DNA of 64,000 bases from Moniliophthora roreri (Eukaryota; Basidiomycota; Agaricomycetes; Agaricales; Marasmiaceae). The stretch lies in the NCBI GenBank assembly GCA_001466705.2, contig LATX02000195.1, forward strand, positions 310,001-374,000. Reading direction: 5' to 3'. The notes beneath the pieces were generated by a model, which saw only the letters and a list, made by a program, of their open reading frames with translations, ran no database searches and had not been told where the DNA came from. Below, in pieces: positions 33,790 to 44,200 of the stretch (its first letter is position 1; each line of letters begins with the position of its first letter). The position numbers were made by a program, and so were the translations under genes.

Positions 33790-34715
33790 CATGATGGTTT
33801 TTTGGTGAGTACCCATCGACTTTTGATATAGCCTTATTGGTTTATGCCAATTGCAGGAATGATCTGGGGCACTGGAGCTTTTGACGTTGAATTGGACTTT
33901 GTTATATGTGAAGGTGAGTATCAGCTAATACGTTTGGCCTGTACTCAAAATCGTACTATCATAGACTCCCGAACCTCATAGAGCAACACCTCCGACCCGC
34001 AGAAGTAAAAGAACCTGTCAGCAAATGCCGATTTTTGAAATGCCCCGTCGCTGTTCGAACCGTCAAGAATGATGATTCTAGAGTGATATTGCACTCGTAC
34101 CCTGTAGGTAGTTCACTCTTCTTTCCGTCTAAGATGCTCACCACCTCCCTCGCAAGTAGTATCTGAATGCAGCACTCAGGTGGTGCTCGAGTTTGCCAGT
34201 GTTCCGTTCCTCGTAATTATGATGCCTTGTGGCCGTATCTAGGATTACGCTTTGCTGGAATCGGGAGGACTTGAGGTGAGTAATGGATGGATTTGGCCAA
34301 TGCACACATTGATGTATCTTTGGCAGCTTTCGGCCTGGATTGATGCTGCTTTGAGGAAGAAGGAATGACCAATGTCGACGCTGTCCCGTGAAAAGTTATG
34401 ACATCCAACATTGTGCCTATCTGTGCCCATACAGAACTAACGATTCGTCGTGCTGGGTAAGTAAGCGCCTTATCCTATTCGTCTCTTTGTCAGTTCACTC
34501 ATTCTTTCTTCTGACAATTAGCCTGCCCTAATTCTACAATCCACAATTCATTGCCTCATCGACGGTCGATCCGATTCGCTTACGGATGACTCCACGTGGT
34601 TCCTCTGTGTTGATTCCATGTGAGCCTCGCTGCGTTTGTCGCATCAGCTCACAATAACGTTTTTCAGGAATTGTAACCTACAAAAAAACCCCCACATGAT
34701 GGTCGAAGCGTGTTG
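33790..34715 (+). other. Gene-like stretch, unrecognised and probably broken
   Basis: Several open pieces separated by intron-like GTGAGT...AG stretches can be read on the plus strand: GTGAFDVELDFVICE, LPNLIEQHLRPAEVKE, VVLEFASVPFLVIMMP, LSAWIDAALRKKE and LIDGRSDSLTDDSTWFLC. They look like protein but do not join in one frame with a start codon. I do not recognise the family. It could be a decayed gene, or a real gene with splice sites I did not resolve. Confidence 0.3.
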
Positions 34716-34929
34716 ACAACTGGTTCAAACAACGCCAACATACGGGTCTGGTCTAAGCGTCACTATCCAAGCAAAGCGATATAGAAATCTCATTTTGTGT
34801 GCGTCTACTTCCCTATAACAGTCTTCTCCAACTTCTCATAGCAATATCTTCAGAAATCGCAACCACCGACCATTGATCTTTCCGCGCTTAAGCGTATCAT
34901 GACTACTTGAAATTCTTCACCGACACTAG

Positions 34930-36569
34930 TAGGCTCTCAGGATCCTCCAGAACCTGAATCGGAACACGATCCTATCCCAAATCCCGAAGAACTCGGATCC
35001 ACACTCCGCGAGCACACTATCGTTGTTCGAGAATACGCTTTCAAATCTCCGAAACGAGAGCCAGAGCTGTCGCAAGCAAGATCTGACAAGCCTACTGTGG
35101 GGTCGGAGGTATATATCTTTATTACCGATGTCATCAACGACCCTAATCGCTAACCGCTATCCAGAACTTCGAAGCGGAACCAGACCATCAGACAACTCCC
35201 GAAGCCATCGACTCTACACTCCGCGAGAACAGCCGCAATTGTCCGAGACTACGTCTCCAAAGCTCCAAAGCTCTTTCCCGAACACTTCAACCCCTACTCT
35301 GTTCTGGTTGACTACAAGCATTGCATGTGCCGCAGTAACCATCACAACGCCATTAACCTCTCCTCCAGGGACCTGCTCCCCGATCCTTCATCCACCATTG
35401 ACCACACTCCCCGACCAAACGCTTACACCAGATGAGCGGGGTATGTCGCCCATCACGTCTATCAACTTCCCCCGCTACTGTACCTCGCCCTTCCTGGTTT
35501 GCGCGATTTAGCCCGTACCCGCTGGTCATTGGACGTGTTTCCGTACAGAAGTGCGCCTGTGTTTACAAAGCTTGGGTATTTGCACGATGAACCGAGTCGG
35601 TATTCGCCTGTCCCGGGGAAAATCTTGCATCGTTTGATTGAAATCGGTTGGGTTAGTGACAAGGGGGGTTTGGGAGAGGTGGACGGATAATGATTGGTTT
35701 GCACTGCGAGATTACCGCAGACACTTGGAGGAGCACGGAGGTGGTGCGTTCAAGGTGGTGATTCCGACGCACGATAGGGAGCGGTATGGTGGTGGGGTAC
35801 CAGACGAGGGGACGAGGGAGAGGGTCTGGAGAGATGCCATGCGCTGTATTGATGAGGAGAGAAGAAGGTTGCAAATGAGGACGAATGATGAGGAGGATGT
35901 GAAGGAGTGGTATAGGGAAAATGGTTATTGGTATCTCGCTAGCGAGGAGCAGCAACAGCCCGTCGAGGATGATACTGGAGGTGATAGCTCCTGTGAACAG
36001 CTTCGACTGGAACACGAAATAGCGTTCATTTCACCTGAACCCGGCGGGCGCTCTTCGCCTTCTCTACCTAGGCCGGTGGCTCCCTTCTATATTCCCGATC
36101 TTCCTCTCCTGCTCCTCATACCCGTGCACCTCTTATCACGAGCAACCCACCAATGTCGATCCTATCCACATTCCTTGTTTAACCTTTACACCTCCCTCGT
36201 ACACCTCGTACCGACGTCACCGACCTGGCTCTCGTTCATGATTACGGCATTACGGGACCCACGGCGGTAAGGCGGAAGAAACGTGTACGGGAGAAGCTGA
36301 CAAAGAAGCGGAAGCAAGAAGCAGCCCTCTCCCACGCAGAGCTTCTGCGCCTGTTTTCGGCCGAAGAACGTCACCGAGGTTTTCTGCTGCTTCGTCCATA
36401 GGAAAAGAAGCGAGCTAAGGAAGATGATGATTCGAATCAGCCTACGAAGAAACGAAAGGTTGCAGCAAAGGCATTGACGATGTCGGATTCGTCTCTTACT
36501 GGGCGACGGAGATTGGCACGTATCGCTGCTCTTTGGAATGGTGGTGGCGGGCAGGGTAGTGGTAGATGA
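34930..36569 (+). pseudogene. Unrecognised nuclear-type protein gene, apparently frameshifted
   Basis: Long coding-like pieces lie on the plus strand but in changing frames. An early module reads TLREHTIVVREYAFKSPK. A second copy about 200 bases later reads AAIVRDYVSKAPKLFPEHF only after a one-base shift. Near 35,665 a run of six G separates LHRLIEIGWVSDKG from ERWTDNDWFALRDYRRHLEE by one base. The end, at stop 36567-36569, contains the nuclear-localisation-like PTKKRKVAAKA and RRRLARIAALWN. No family is recognised. The shifts may be decay or sequence errors in homopolymers. Confidence 0.4.
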
Positions 36570-36770
36570 GGATGTTTTTCTTGCTACCGGCATCCTTGCC
36601 GCTCGAGTCCATGGAGTAATTCGAAATGAGGATTCCAACCATTGTACTAGAGTATCTCAGAACACGTCAACTCTTGGATAGATTACAAGGAATAGGACTA
36701 GTACAAAAGATGGATTACGAGAAACAACAGTCGAAAACAAGGCATAAAATATCATCATCAAGTTCTGAGC

Positions 36771-38136
36771 TCAAAGTGGTGCCCAAGGGATACTGGAGGT
36801 AACGTTGTAGAATCGTTCGTACTCGAGGGAAGCCAAGACGAAAGCACTTGTGCCAAAGGGACTGTTATACTCCGAAGGCTGACTGAGGTAGTACTAATGG
36901 CATCGAATTAGCACCAGTCTCCACAAGAAATCAATATGAACATACCTCATATGATGCCGCCGAATTCAAGCTATACGTTGGGCTCGACCCCTTAAAGTCC
37001 AGCGATCTATTCTGGGTCTCCACAACATAATCCTTGACGAGAAGGTCGTACGCCTTGAGCGCCACCTCCGAATATTTAGTCGTCAAATTCCTCGTCGTAT
37101 CAATCTTATCCGTCGGAAACGCATTATCATCGAAATACCCCAACCTATTCCCTTTCAGCAACGAATACACAAACATCGCCGTCGCACTTGGCTCGATATA
37201 GTTCCCTTTCCTGGACGGTTCGTTCATGACCTGCCACCAACCTCCGGAATACTCGACGTTCTTCAATAAGGCATCTCCGATCATCTTGAACTTTTTCTGC
37301 ATACTAGGCCATCCTTCCAACGTCGTCGCAGAAAGGGAGACACGTGAAAGCGCCAAAACTTCGAGCGTATCGATCAAGGCCATGGTATACAACCCCACAG
37401 CCCTAGCCCAAACATACTGACTCGCTCCCGTCTTCTGGTTTGCCCACGAAGCCTTCTTTGACGCATCATATCCGTGAACCAATAATCCTGTTTTCTCATC
37501 ATAACAGTTCTCCCAAAGAAGATCAAACTGCTTCACGATATCCGCCACGACGGCAGTCACATTCCCCGGGTCGTGGTATATCGCATGCTGTGCGTAAAAC
37601 GGCGCGAGGGAGTACACCCCTTCGAGGTTGGATATAGAAGGCTGGGCGGTCCAGTACCACAACCCTCCTGCTTCGTTCCTTGGTTGCGTGTCGATAGAAT
37701 CGCGAAGTACGTCAGAGGCACGGCGAAATCTCTCGTCCCGACTGCGAGAGAACGTATCGAGCATACCGTTTCCGAGGGAAAGCCTATCAAGAGGAAAAGA
37801 TCGGACCTTCTCAGCGTCCGAGAGGGCTTCCAAGGCGTGAATGGCAATCTCGCGGACGTATGCTGCGTATAAGCCTCTGTATCGATCGTCTGGGTACTGC
37901 CGGCCAATCTTTGCAAAAGTCCTTTGGGTGAATCCGCTGGGGAGAAGTTGTGCAGGGTCGCCGGATGTTACGAGAGCTTGTCGACGGCTGAGAATGCTCC
38001 AGGCCATGGAGAAGGAAGAAATATTTCCATAGAGTGGGTACCCATGGTTTTCGCTGTTGGGATCGGCGGCGGAGACGAAGGAAATGAAGGAGCAAAGGGC
38101 TAGGAGTCGGACGAGTATGGGTGATAGGGACCACAT
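36771..38136 (-). CDS. GH105-like glycoside hydrolase, copy A
   Basis: The protein is a secreted relative of family GH105/GH88 unsaturated rhamnogalacturonyl hydrolases, which cleave pectin-derived disaccharides with a 4,5-unsaturated uronic acid. From ATG 38136 there is a signal peptide ending near SFVSAADP. Landmarks of the six-hairpin fold follow: PLDRLSLGNGMLDTF, GGLWYWTAQPSISNLEGVYS, LLVHGYDASKKASWANQ, VWARAVGLYTMALIDTLE and SGGWWQVMNEP. One intron separates the last exon, which starts YYLSQPSEYNSPFG and ends SIPWAPL. The length, about 440 residues, is normal. It is a tandem paralogue of the gene at 39,225-40,625. Exact substrate is not certain. Confidence 0.88.
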
Positions 38137-39224
38137 CGTACTTGAATGTCAACGAAGAGCTTGGGGACGTGCCTCTAGCCAAGGGCGAGTTTTACGGGGC
38201 GGGAGCTGGTGGGCGCTGGCGCTCCTAATAAAGCTTCGGAAGGACATGCGATCGTCCGGATACCATCGCGTTCCGAAGCGGAAGTTTGCGATCAGGGAAG
38301 GTCCAGGAAGTCTCAGTTGGCAGAAATCCAAACCATGCATCTCGTTGAAGAAAGTAAATGAACTGAGGGCCCCTTGAGGTCGCGAGTAGGGTTGAGAGGG
38401 CTTACTGGTGTAAAGTAGTCACGTGCATGCTCTCGCCGACGTCGTTTGAGCGTGGACAATCCTGAGAAATCTTATGAAACAGTTGGAACACTTTCTGTGT
38501 CAGGATACTCATACAAGTTCTCTTTCTCGATCTTTCACTATAATATCTCTTCCTTTGAACACGGTAGCATTATGGAAATTGCCGGGGACAACCAAAGCGC
38601 GGCAGAGAAATTGTGCCACTGAAACGCTCACAACTATATGCAGCTCTCTAACATTCTCAGCTGCCTCTTACTATTAGTAGCTGTCACAGTAAGCGATTCA
38701 AAATCACAAAATTTGAGTCGAGTTTTTGAGACGGAACGGATTTGCGAACCACCCTTGAGTCGTTCGCACCGTTTCTTTTCGTCCGGTTCAAAACGTTCTA
38801 GCCCAAAGTCCCGTTTTCCATCTTTACTCGGGGCTGGAATGAACATCTATTAGAAACGGCGTCCGGTCACAATGAATCGACGATTTATCTTGTTTCGAAA
38901 GATCGAAGTGATGTTTGAATCAGGCCTTGAAACGCCGCTTTGAACCGTAACGATTACTTCGCTGCTTGCGGCGGAAATTTTATTTGGTCAAAAACTCGGC
39001 CTCCGGCCAGCACCCGGTATATTACCTCGGAGGGACTTTTTCACCCAATTCTAGTCGCGAGTTATGATTCTCAGACAACATGTGAATAGAGTCGAAGCCA
39101 TTCTAAAAATCGAAAGATTCAATAATATTCGTTGGTGTTCTATCTAAGGATGCAGTGTCCTGGTACAAGAAACGTGAATTGTACGACGATTGCCTGATAA
39201 ATTACTCCCAACGCCCAGGGTTTA
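38137..39224. other. Spacer between the two GH105 genes
   Basis: No protein-like frame was found. It holds the promoter of copy A at its left end and the 3' flank of copy B at its right end. Confidence 0.45.
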
Positions 39225-40625
39225 TCAGAGCGGCGCCCAAGGTTCGACAGAGGTGACGTTGTGGAATCGCTCGTACTCCAATGAAGCTAATATGTAGGCA
39301 CTTCCGCCAATGGGACTGTTGTACACCGCATTCCGGCTGACGTAGTACTGTAATAGATACAACAGTAAGTAAGCGATCTGAGAGGAAAGTCAGAAGCATA
39401 CCTCATACGAAGCTGCAGAATCCAAGCTATACGTCGAGGCCGTCCCGGCAATTTCGAAGGTTTGGTTATTCGCGTTTGCCGTAATGTACGTGGTGTTGAG
39501 ATATAGATACGCCTTATTTGCCACGTCTGTGTATGTCGAAGCATTCAGGTTGTTCAACTTGGCCGTCGGAGAAGCACCGTCATTAAAGTACCCCAACCGA
39601 TTACCTTTGAACAGTGAGTACACAAGCATCCCCGTCGCACTCGACTCGATGAAATTGCCCTGCTTATTTGGTTCGTCTATAACGTGATACCATCCTCCAC
39701 TTGGGACAGCGTTCTTCACCAACGCATCCCCGATTAGCTTGACCTTCTTCTGCATACTCGTCCACGGAGCCAACGCTCCCGGCGGCATATTTCCACTATT
39801 CGCTGTGATCAACTCCAGCGTATCGATTAACGCCATCGTGTAGTATCCCACAGACCGAGCCAAGACATGTGGCGAAGCACCTGTCTTGGGATCTGCCCAG
39901 GAAGCCTTCTTCGACGCATCAAACCCATGAACCAACAGCCCCGTTTTGTTATTGTAGCAGTGTTCCCAAAGGATATCGAACTGCTTCGCAATATCGGCTA
40001 TGATAGTGGTGGTGTTATCGGGATCGTGAAGAACTGCATAGGGAACGTAGAACGGCGCGAAGGAGTACATTCCATCGAGGTAAGATAAATTGGGCTGGGC
40101 GGTCCAGTACCACAATCCTGACTCGTCGTTCCTCGGTTGCGCAGGAATAGACTGGGCGAGGGATTCGAAGGCGTAACGATATTTTTCGTCCTGGGTCGCA
40201 GAGAATTGGTTGAGCATTCCATTGCCCACCGCAAACCGGTCGAGAGGATACGGAATAACTCTATCCACGTCACCGACGGTGTAGACGGCGGAGTTGATGA
40301 GGACTGGAATGTATGTCTGGAATGTGCCTCTGTAACGATCATCGGGGTACTGGCGGACGAGTTTCTGGAAGGTTTTCTGGGCGAAGCCGGTTTGCAAGAG
40401 CTGGAAAGTGTCGTTGGAGATTAGGATGCCTTGCTGGCGCGAGAGCATGCTCCAGGCCATATCGAGGGAGGAAATGTTGCCATATGTAACATAGCCATGA
40501 TTGTTGGTGCCGGGATCGATGTTGGAGTCAGTGGTGGAGTCAGTGGTGGAGTCAGTGGCGACGACGTGGCTGACGAAGGAGAGCAGCAATGATAGCTTGA
40601 CGAAAAAGAGCGAGTGTGGCCACAT
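39225..40625 (-). CDS. GH105-like glycoside hydrolase, copy B
   Basis: This gene is the closest relative of the one at 36,771-38,136, with the same exon layout: one long exon and a short last exon starting YYVSRNAVYNSPIG and ending VEPWAPL. ATG 40625 opens a signal peptide (MWPHSLFFVKLSLLLSF), followed by a Ser/Thr/Asp repeat TTDSTTDSN encoded by a 12-base tandem repeat at 40,524-40,560. Conserved landmarks are PLDRFAVGNGMLNQF, SGLWYWTAQPNLSYLDGMYS, LLVHGFDASKKASWADP and SGGWYHVIDEPN. Secretion and pectin side-chain breakdown are likely. The two copies arose by tandem duplication. Confidence 0.88.
40524..40560. repeat. 12-base tandem repeat in GH105 copy B
   Basis: The unit GGAGTCAGTGGT is repeated about three times. 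It lies just after the signal peptide and encodes repeated Thr-Asp-Ser-Thr, so its length can vary without harm to the catalytic domain. Confidence 0.8.
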
Positions 40626-42008
40626 GGCTTTCTAAAGTCAGAGTCAGTTCAGTGCCAGCTGAAGGGAGTTCGGCAACGTACCTGCGCCTAGGAGAATAGC
40701 CACATCGATGTAGAGTTTGTCCGTTATATATAACTCCTCGGAAAGCGGAACAACATGTGATCGCCTGCAAACCATTATTGGCTGTGGTTTTAGCCTTGAT
40801 ATATAACGTCGGAACGTCGGAATCGGCCAAGGAATCTTCCGCACTACGAGGCGAGATGATGAAATACCAACGGAGGCAGCGCAAGATGCGTAATGTTGTA
40901 GGCAAGTGTGCCGACTCCAACTGAGACGAATATGGCAGCATACTGTGAGGATCCAAGCTAGAACTCGATGTGATCAGTCTTTCCTCAGCGAGTTGGGACA
41001 GAGAACACATACCGGTACCTCATGGGTTCAAAGATATGTCCGATAACCGTGATTGAAAGAGGCTGTAACGACGAGCAGACGGAAGTTTTAAGTATCCCGC
41101 AAGCAATGATGTTTTACGCGGCACGTCTACCTTTACTTCCACAAAACCTCCAAAGCATAGAGAATACCGGTAGAGAAGAGATGGATTTGGAAAATACGAT
41201 CTTTTTCTTTTTTGAGTTCATGGGTACTCTATATTTCGACGGTAGATTCTGGACGAAAGGCGGATAATTAGCATTCTGCAGGCTGAAGGCAAGAAGGACT
41301 ACAGGAAAGTCCAATGTGAAGTGTCTGCGACAAGGGCTAAACCAAGCTCACCTTAATCTACGCCATTCCAATCCCAAAATCAATTACTAGCACTCATCAC
41401 TTCAAAAGGCCTTTGCTTTCAGAGCATTATGCAGTCTTCATTCGCTGAATAAATGTCGAACGAGCCGAGGATCGAATAATTTGACCAAATGCGGAGTGGA
41501 GGCATACACAAAAGATCTAGAATACAGGCATTCCGCTGGTGGAGTTCAAAGTTGTCCATCGTGGAGAGTAGCCCTGAGCAAAAGCGTTGAAAACAGCACG
41601 TGAGTGGAAGGTCTGAGTCATGCGGTCATTTTCGACTCGCATCTTCCATTGCGACCTTCCATAGCCTCTCCCAGCTCTCGCGTTGAACTGTATTGTTTAC
41701 CAAGATAGATAACGGACTGTGGCCAACTCCCAGCATATAGACTGCACATTTGCAAGATGTGCGCGCGTAAACACCCACTGTTGGTAACACTAACTCTCTC
41801 AACATTCTGGAAATGGCTTATCTTGGGCTTGCTTCTTCAAATTACTATTGATCGAGAGTTCATCAAGTATTCCTCGCTACATAGCGCTCACAGATTTAAC
41901 TTCAAGCACAGTCAACTATTGTCCTAACTATACAAACGGCTATCAGAATCCTCGCTATCTTCCGAGCATCCATGTTGCAGCAATGAGCATTAAGATGTTC
42001 TCGGTCTT
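40626..42008. other. Gene-poor region left of the inhibitor pseudogene
   Basis: No gene is recognised. The stretch from about 41,210 to 42,000 is a diverged relative of 49,620-50,350, the region on the far side of the first retroelement, judged by aligned blocks such as the one around CATTCGCTGAATAAATGT versus CATTCACTGAGCAGATGT. Parts near 41,860-41,960 also resemble the 3' flanks of the inhibitor genes at 59,500 and 62,900. Confidence 0.45.
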
Positions 42009-42559
42009 TTACAAATCACCAAGACAGACAGCCCTATAGGTCCCATTCGCGGGGAAGGACGACTCATCACTTGGTATCTGGCATAGAATCTTTGAAGCAA
42101 CAACGTTATGAGTACGCATTGCTTGTTCTACAAATCCTTACTCACCTGTTGTTTGGAGCATGGGGAACATGAACAACCCAATGCTCGCCTTCCTGATTTG
42201 AGATGCTAAGCAAAGGCTGCGTGTCAATCCTCGCGATGTAAACAGAAAGACGTGACACATACCTTTGCCTCCCTGCTCGTCGGTCTTGATGCACCAAATC
42301 GTGGGCAGAACTGCCTCACTCTTCACTGCAAAGACTTTGTCACGCTTCTCGACGAACGGGATAAAGTCTTTCAAGGAGAAACTGCATGAACGATTAGTGA
42401 TCTCTAGGCTGGTGCTAAGTTGAAACCGGGAAGAACTTTGGGGGCTCGTTCATCTCCCCGAAGCACAAAGACACGGTCTAAATCGTCTGATTCTTCTATC
42501 GCGCGACCGATTATGTTGCTCTAATTTTGGGTGAGGTAAAGACCACCTTGGAGGGATAT
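42009..42559 (-). pseudogene. Decayed I66-type protease inhibitor gene
   Basis: The minus strand keeps the exon and intron layout of the intact inhibitors at 59,620 and 62,953. Similar pieces are SLQGGLYLTQN, DKVFAVKSEAVLPTIW and a last exon after GTGAGTAAGG. The start codon is ATA instead of ATG, and a TAG stop follows LYLTQN within the first exon. The C-terminal segment is diverged. It lies 176 bases left of the first retroelement. Confidence 0.7.
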
Positions 42560-42730
42560 GCACGACTCATCGTTAAATACCCAACCGATACAGCGCATAC
42601 AAGTGCATATGCATACATTACCGTAATATCTTTCTTGGCAATTCACTCACGACCTGCCTCCACCTCTAAGAATTCGCCGGAATAGTGTTCCTATCTTCAT
42701 TTCAACGGACTTCCATCGAGAAAGCTGGCA

Positions 42731-42735
42731 GGAGA
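42731..42735. repeat. Target-site duplication, left
   Basis: The five bases GGAGA precede the left LTR and are repeated immediately after the right LTR at 49,581-49,585. This shows a single insertion event. Confidence 0.85.
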
Positions 42736-43126
42736 TGTTATGTGAAGGCTTTTGCAATAATCACTAAGTTCAAGTTTGAAGGTCATTTGCGGATTCCGAA
42801 GTCAATAGACTTGGACAGATGACTTAGGAACAGTGATAGGCATGAAAGACAATAGTTGATAAGTTTCAACCAGGTCAAGCTGAAAAAGCTTGATGGTTGA
42901 TCTTTGATTTAAATACAAAGACTTCTAACTAATGACTAAGTACTCAGAGCTAAATATAGCTACAATGAATAAGTCTACTAGTGAGTCTAAAAGGCCATTG
43001 GTTAAATAAATAAAACTGACTGCACCACAGCAGTCTAAGTAAGAAAAAGAAGTGTACATGAGTAAGAAAGAAGTATATATAAGTAAGACCAAGGAAAAGA
43101 TAAGTAGTCTGAGGGGAAGTGTAACA
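42736..43126 (-). repeat. 3' LTR of the chromovirus
   Basis: The 391-base terminal repeat starts TGTTATG on the plus strand and ends GTGTAACA. It is followed internally by a purine-rich tract in sense (ACAGGGGGTAA). It differs from the other LTR at a little over 20 positions, nearly all transitions at former CpG sites. Confidence 0.92.
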
Positions 43127-43137
43127 TTACCCCCTGT

Positions 43138-44200
43138 TTACGTTTGACATCCCAGCATCAAAAAGAATTCTTCGGAGTTATTGATGGTGGAAGTGAAAGT
43201 GTGGGTCTCTCCATCCATTGTCTGCACTGTAATCTCCTCTTGGTCTCCTGCCTGTAATACAAACTCTATCCCATCCAGTTGAGTGAAGATGACATCGGCA
43301 TCATCTGAGTAGCCATTCAAGACTACTTCGGTAGAAATGGGGTTTGTCAGTGAGGTTACTGAGAGTGGCAGCATTACTGTAGTCGTCCTCATAGCCATCA
43401 AGAGATGGATGAACTCTGGCAGAGTCCATGATAAAAATCTGTTCACTTTGTCGAAGTTGTGGGCAATCCTCAGAGAAATGGTGAGGACTGTATCTTCTGC
43501 AGACTGTACACTGGTGGTCTCTGCAGTCCTGTGTATAGTGACTCTGTTCATCACATTGACTGCATTGAGGAACTGGGCCATGGAAACCATAGTTGGTAGA
43601 GAAGACAAATTGGATAGGTTTGGACTTTCTGATCCTTCTTCTTTAAGTCTTCCATTTAATAGGTTTGGGGGTCAGGAGTCAGAGGAGTGGGAAGGGCTCA
43701 GAGAGAGTCCAGTCTCAGGTACACCATGTGGACGCTGGATCATGATCAATGGGAGCAGGGATGCAGGGATCTGGGGTTGGGGTTCAGTTGAGGTCTGCTC
43801 TGGTGGGGATTGGGATCTCATTGACATCTGAGCTGAATCGGACTCGGAGTGGGATGTTGTCAGGGACTGGGGGAAGAGAGGTGGTGGTGGGGTTTGGGGA
43901 TGAATATAGTTCAGGGGTTGGAGATGCATCAGGTCTGTCGAAGTTGTCTGTGTTGTATTGGTGGGATGGGGGCATGGATGTGGGTTGGAGTGTCTCAAGG
44001 AGCTCATAGTCCTCAAGGGTCTCTGAGGGGTGTCTAGGAGGATAGACCAGTCCAGTATTGGAAGCTGGTGACTTTGTACTGGGGTAGAGAGAATCATCTA
44101 AGGGAATTTCTGAGTGGAGGATAGATCTGGAGTCAGACTGGGGCATGGGTACTATGATAGGTTGGAGGTTGGTGAAGACAATGTTATTTGGGTTAGACAT
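43138..44200 (-). pseudogene. Extra ORF downstream of pol, with two zinc knuckles
   Basis: The ATG at 44,200 overlaps the pol stop in ATGTCTAA, so the two frames share eight bases. The N-terminal part is Pro/Ser/Thr-rich (NPNNIVFTNLQPIIVPMPQS). A frame at 43,463-43,564 carries two tandem zinc-knuckle-like motifs, CSQCDEQSHYTQDC and CTVCRRYSPHHFSEDC. The C-terminal part reads IFTQLDGIEFVLQAGDQEE and TINNSEEFFLMLGCQT. At least one stop and two frameshifts interrupt it. Chromoviruses normally end with the chromodomain, so this is an added gene of unknown role; nucleic-acid binding is likely from the knuckles. Confidence 0.6.

Noticed and set aside
34706..34740. A homeodomain-like VDNWFKQRQ piece
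   Set aside because: Only about ten codons fit, no preceding helices could be read, and a stop follows almost at once.
11531..39004. A shared 14-base string AAAACTCGGCCTCC at 11,531 and 38,991
   Set aside because: The similarity does not extend usefully beyond these bases, so chance or a tiny relic cannot be told apart.
40626..41010. An open minus-strand frame upstream of GH105 copy B
   Set aside because: It overlaps the GH105 start in another frame and has no motif; it looks like a shadow frame.
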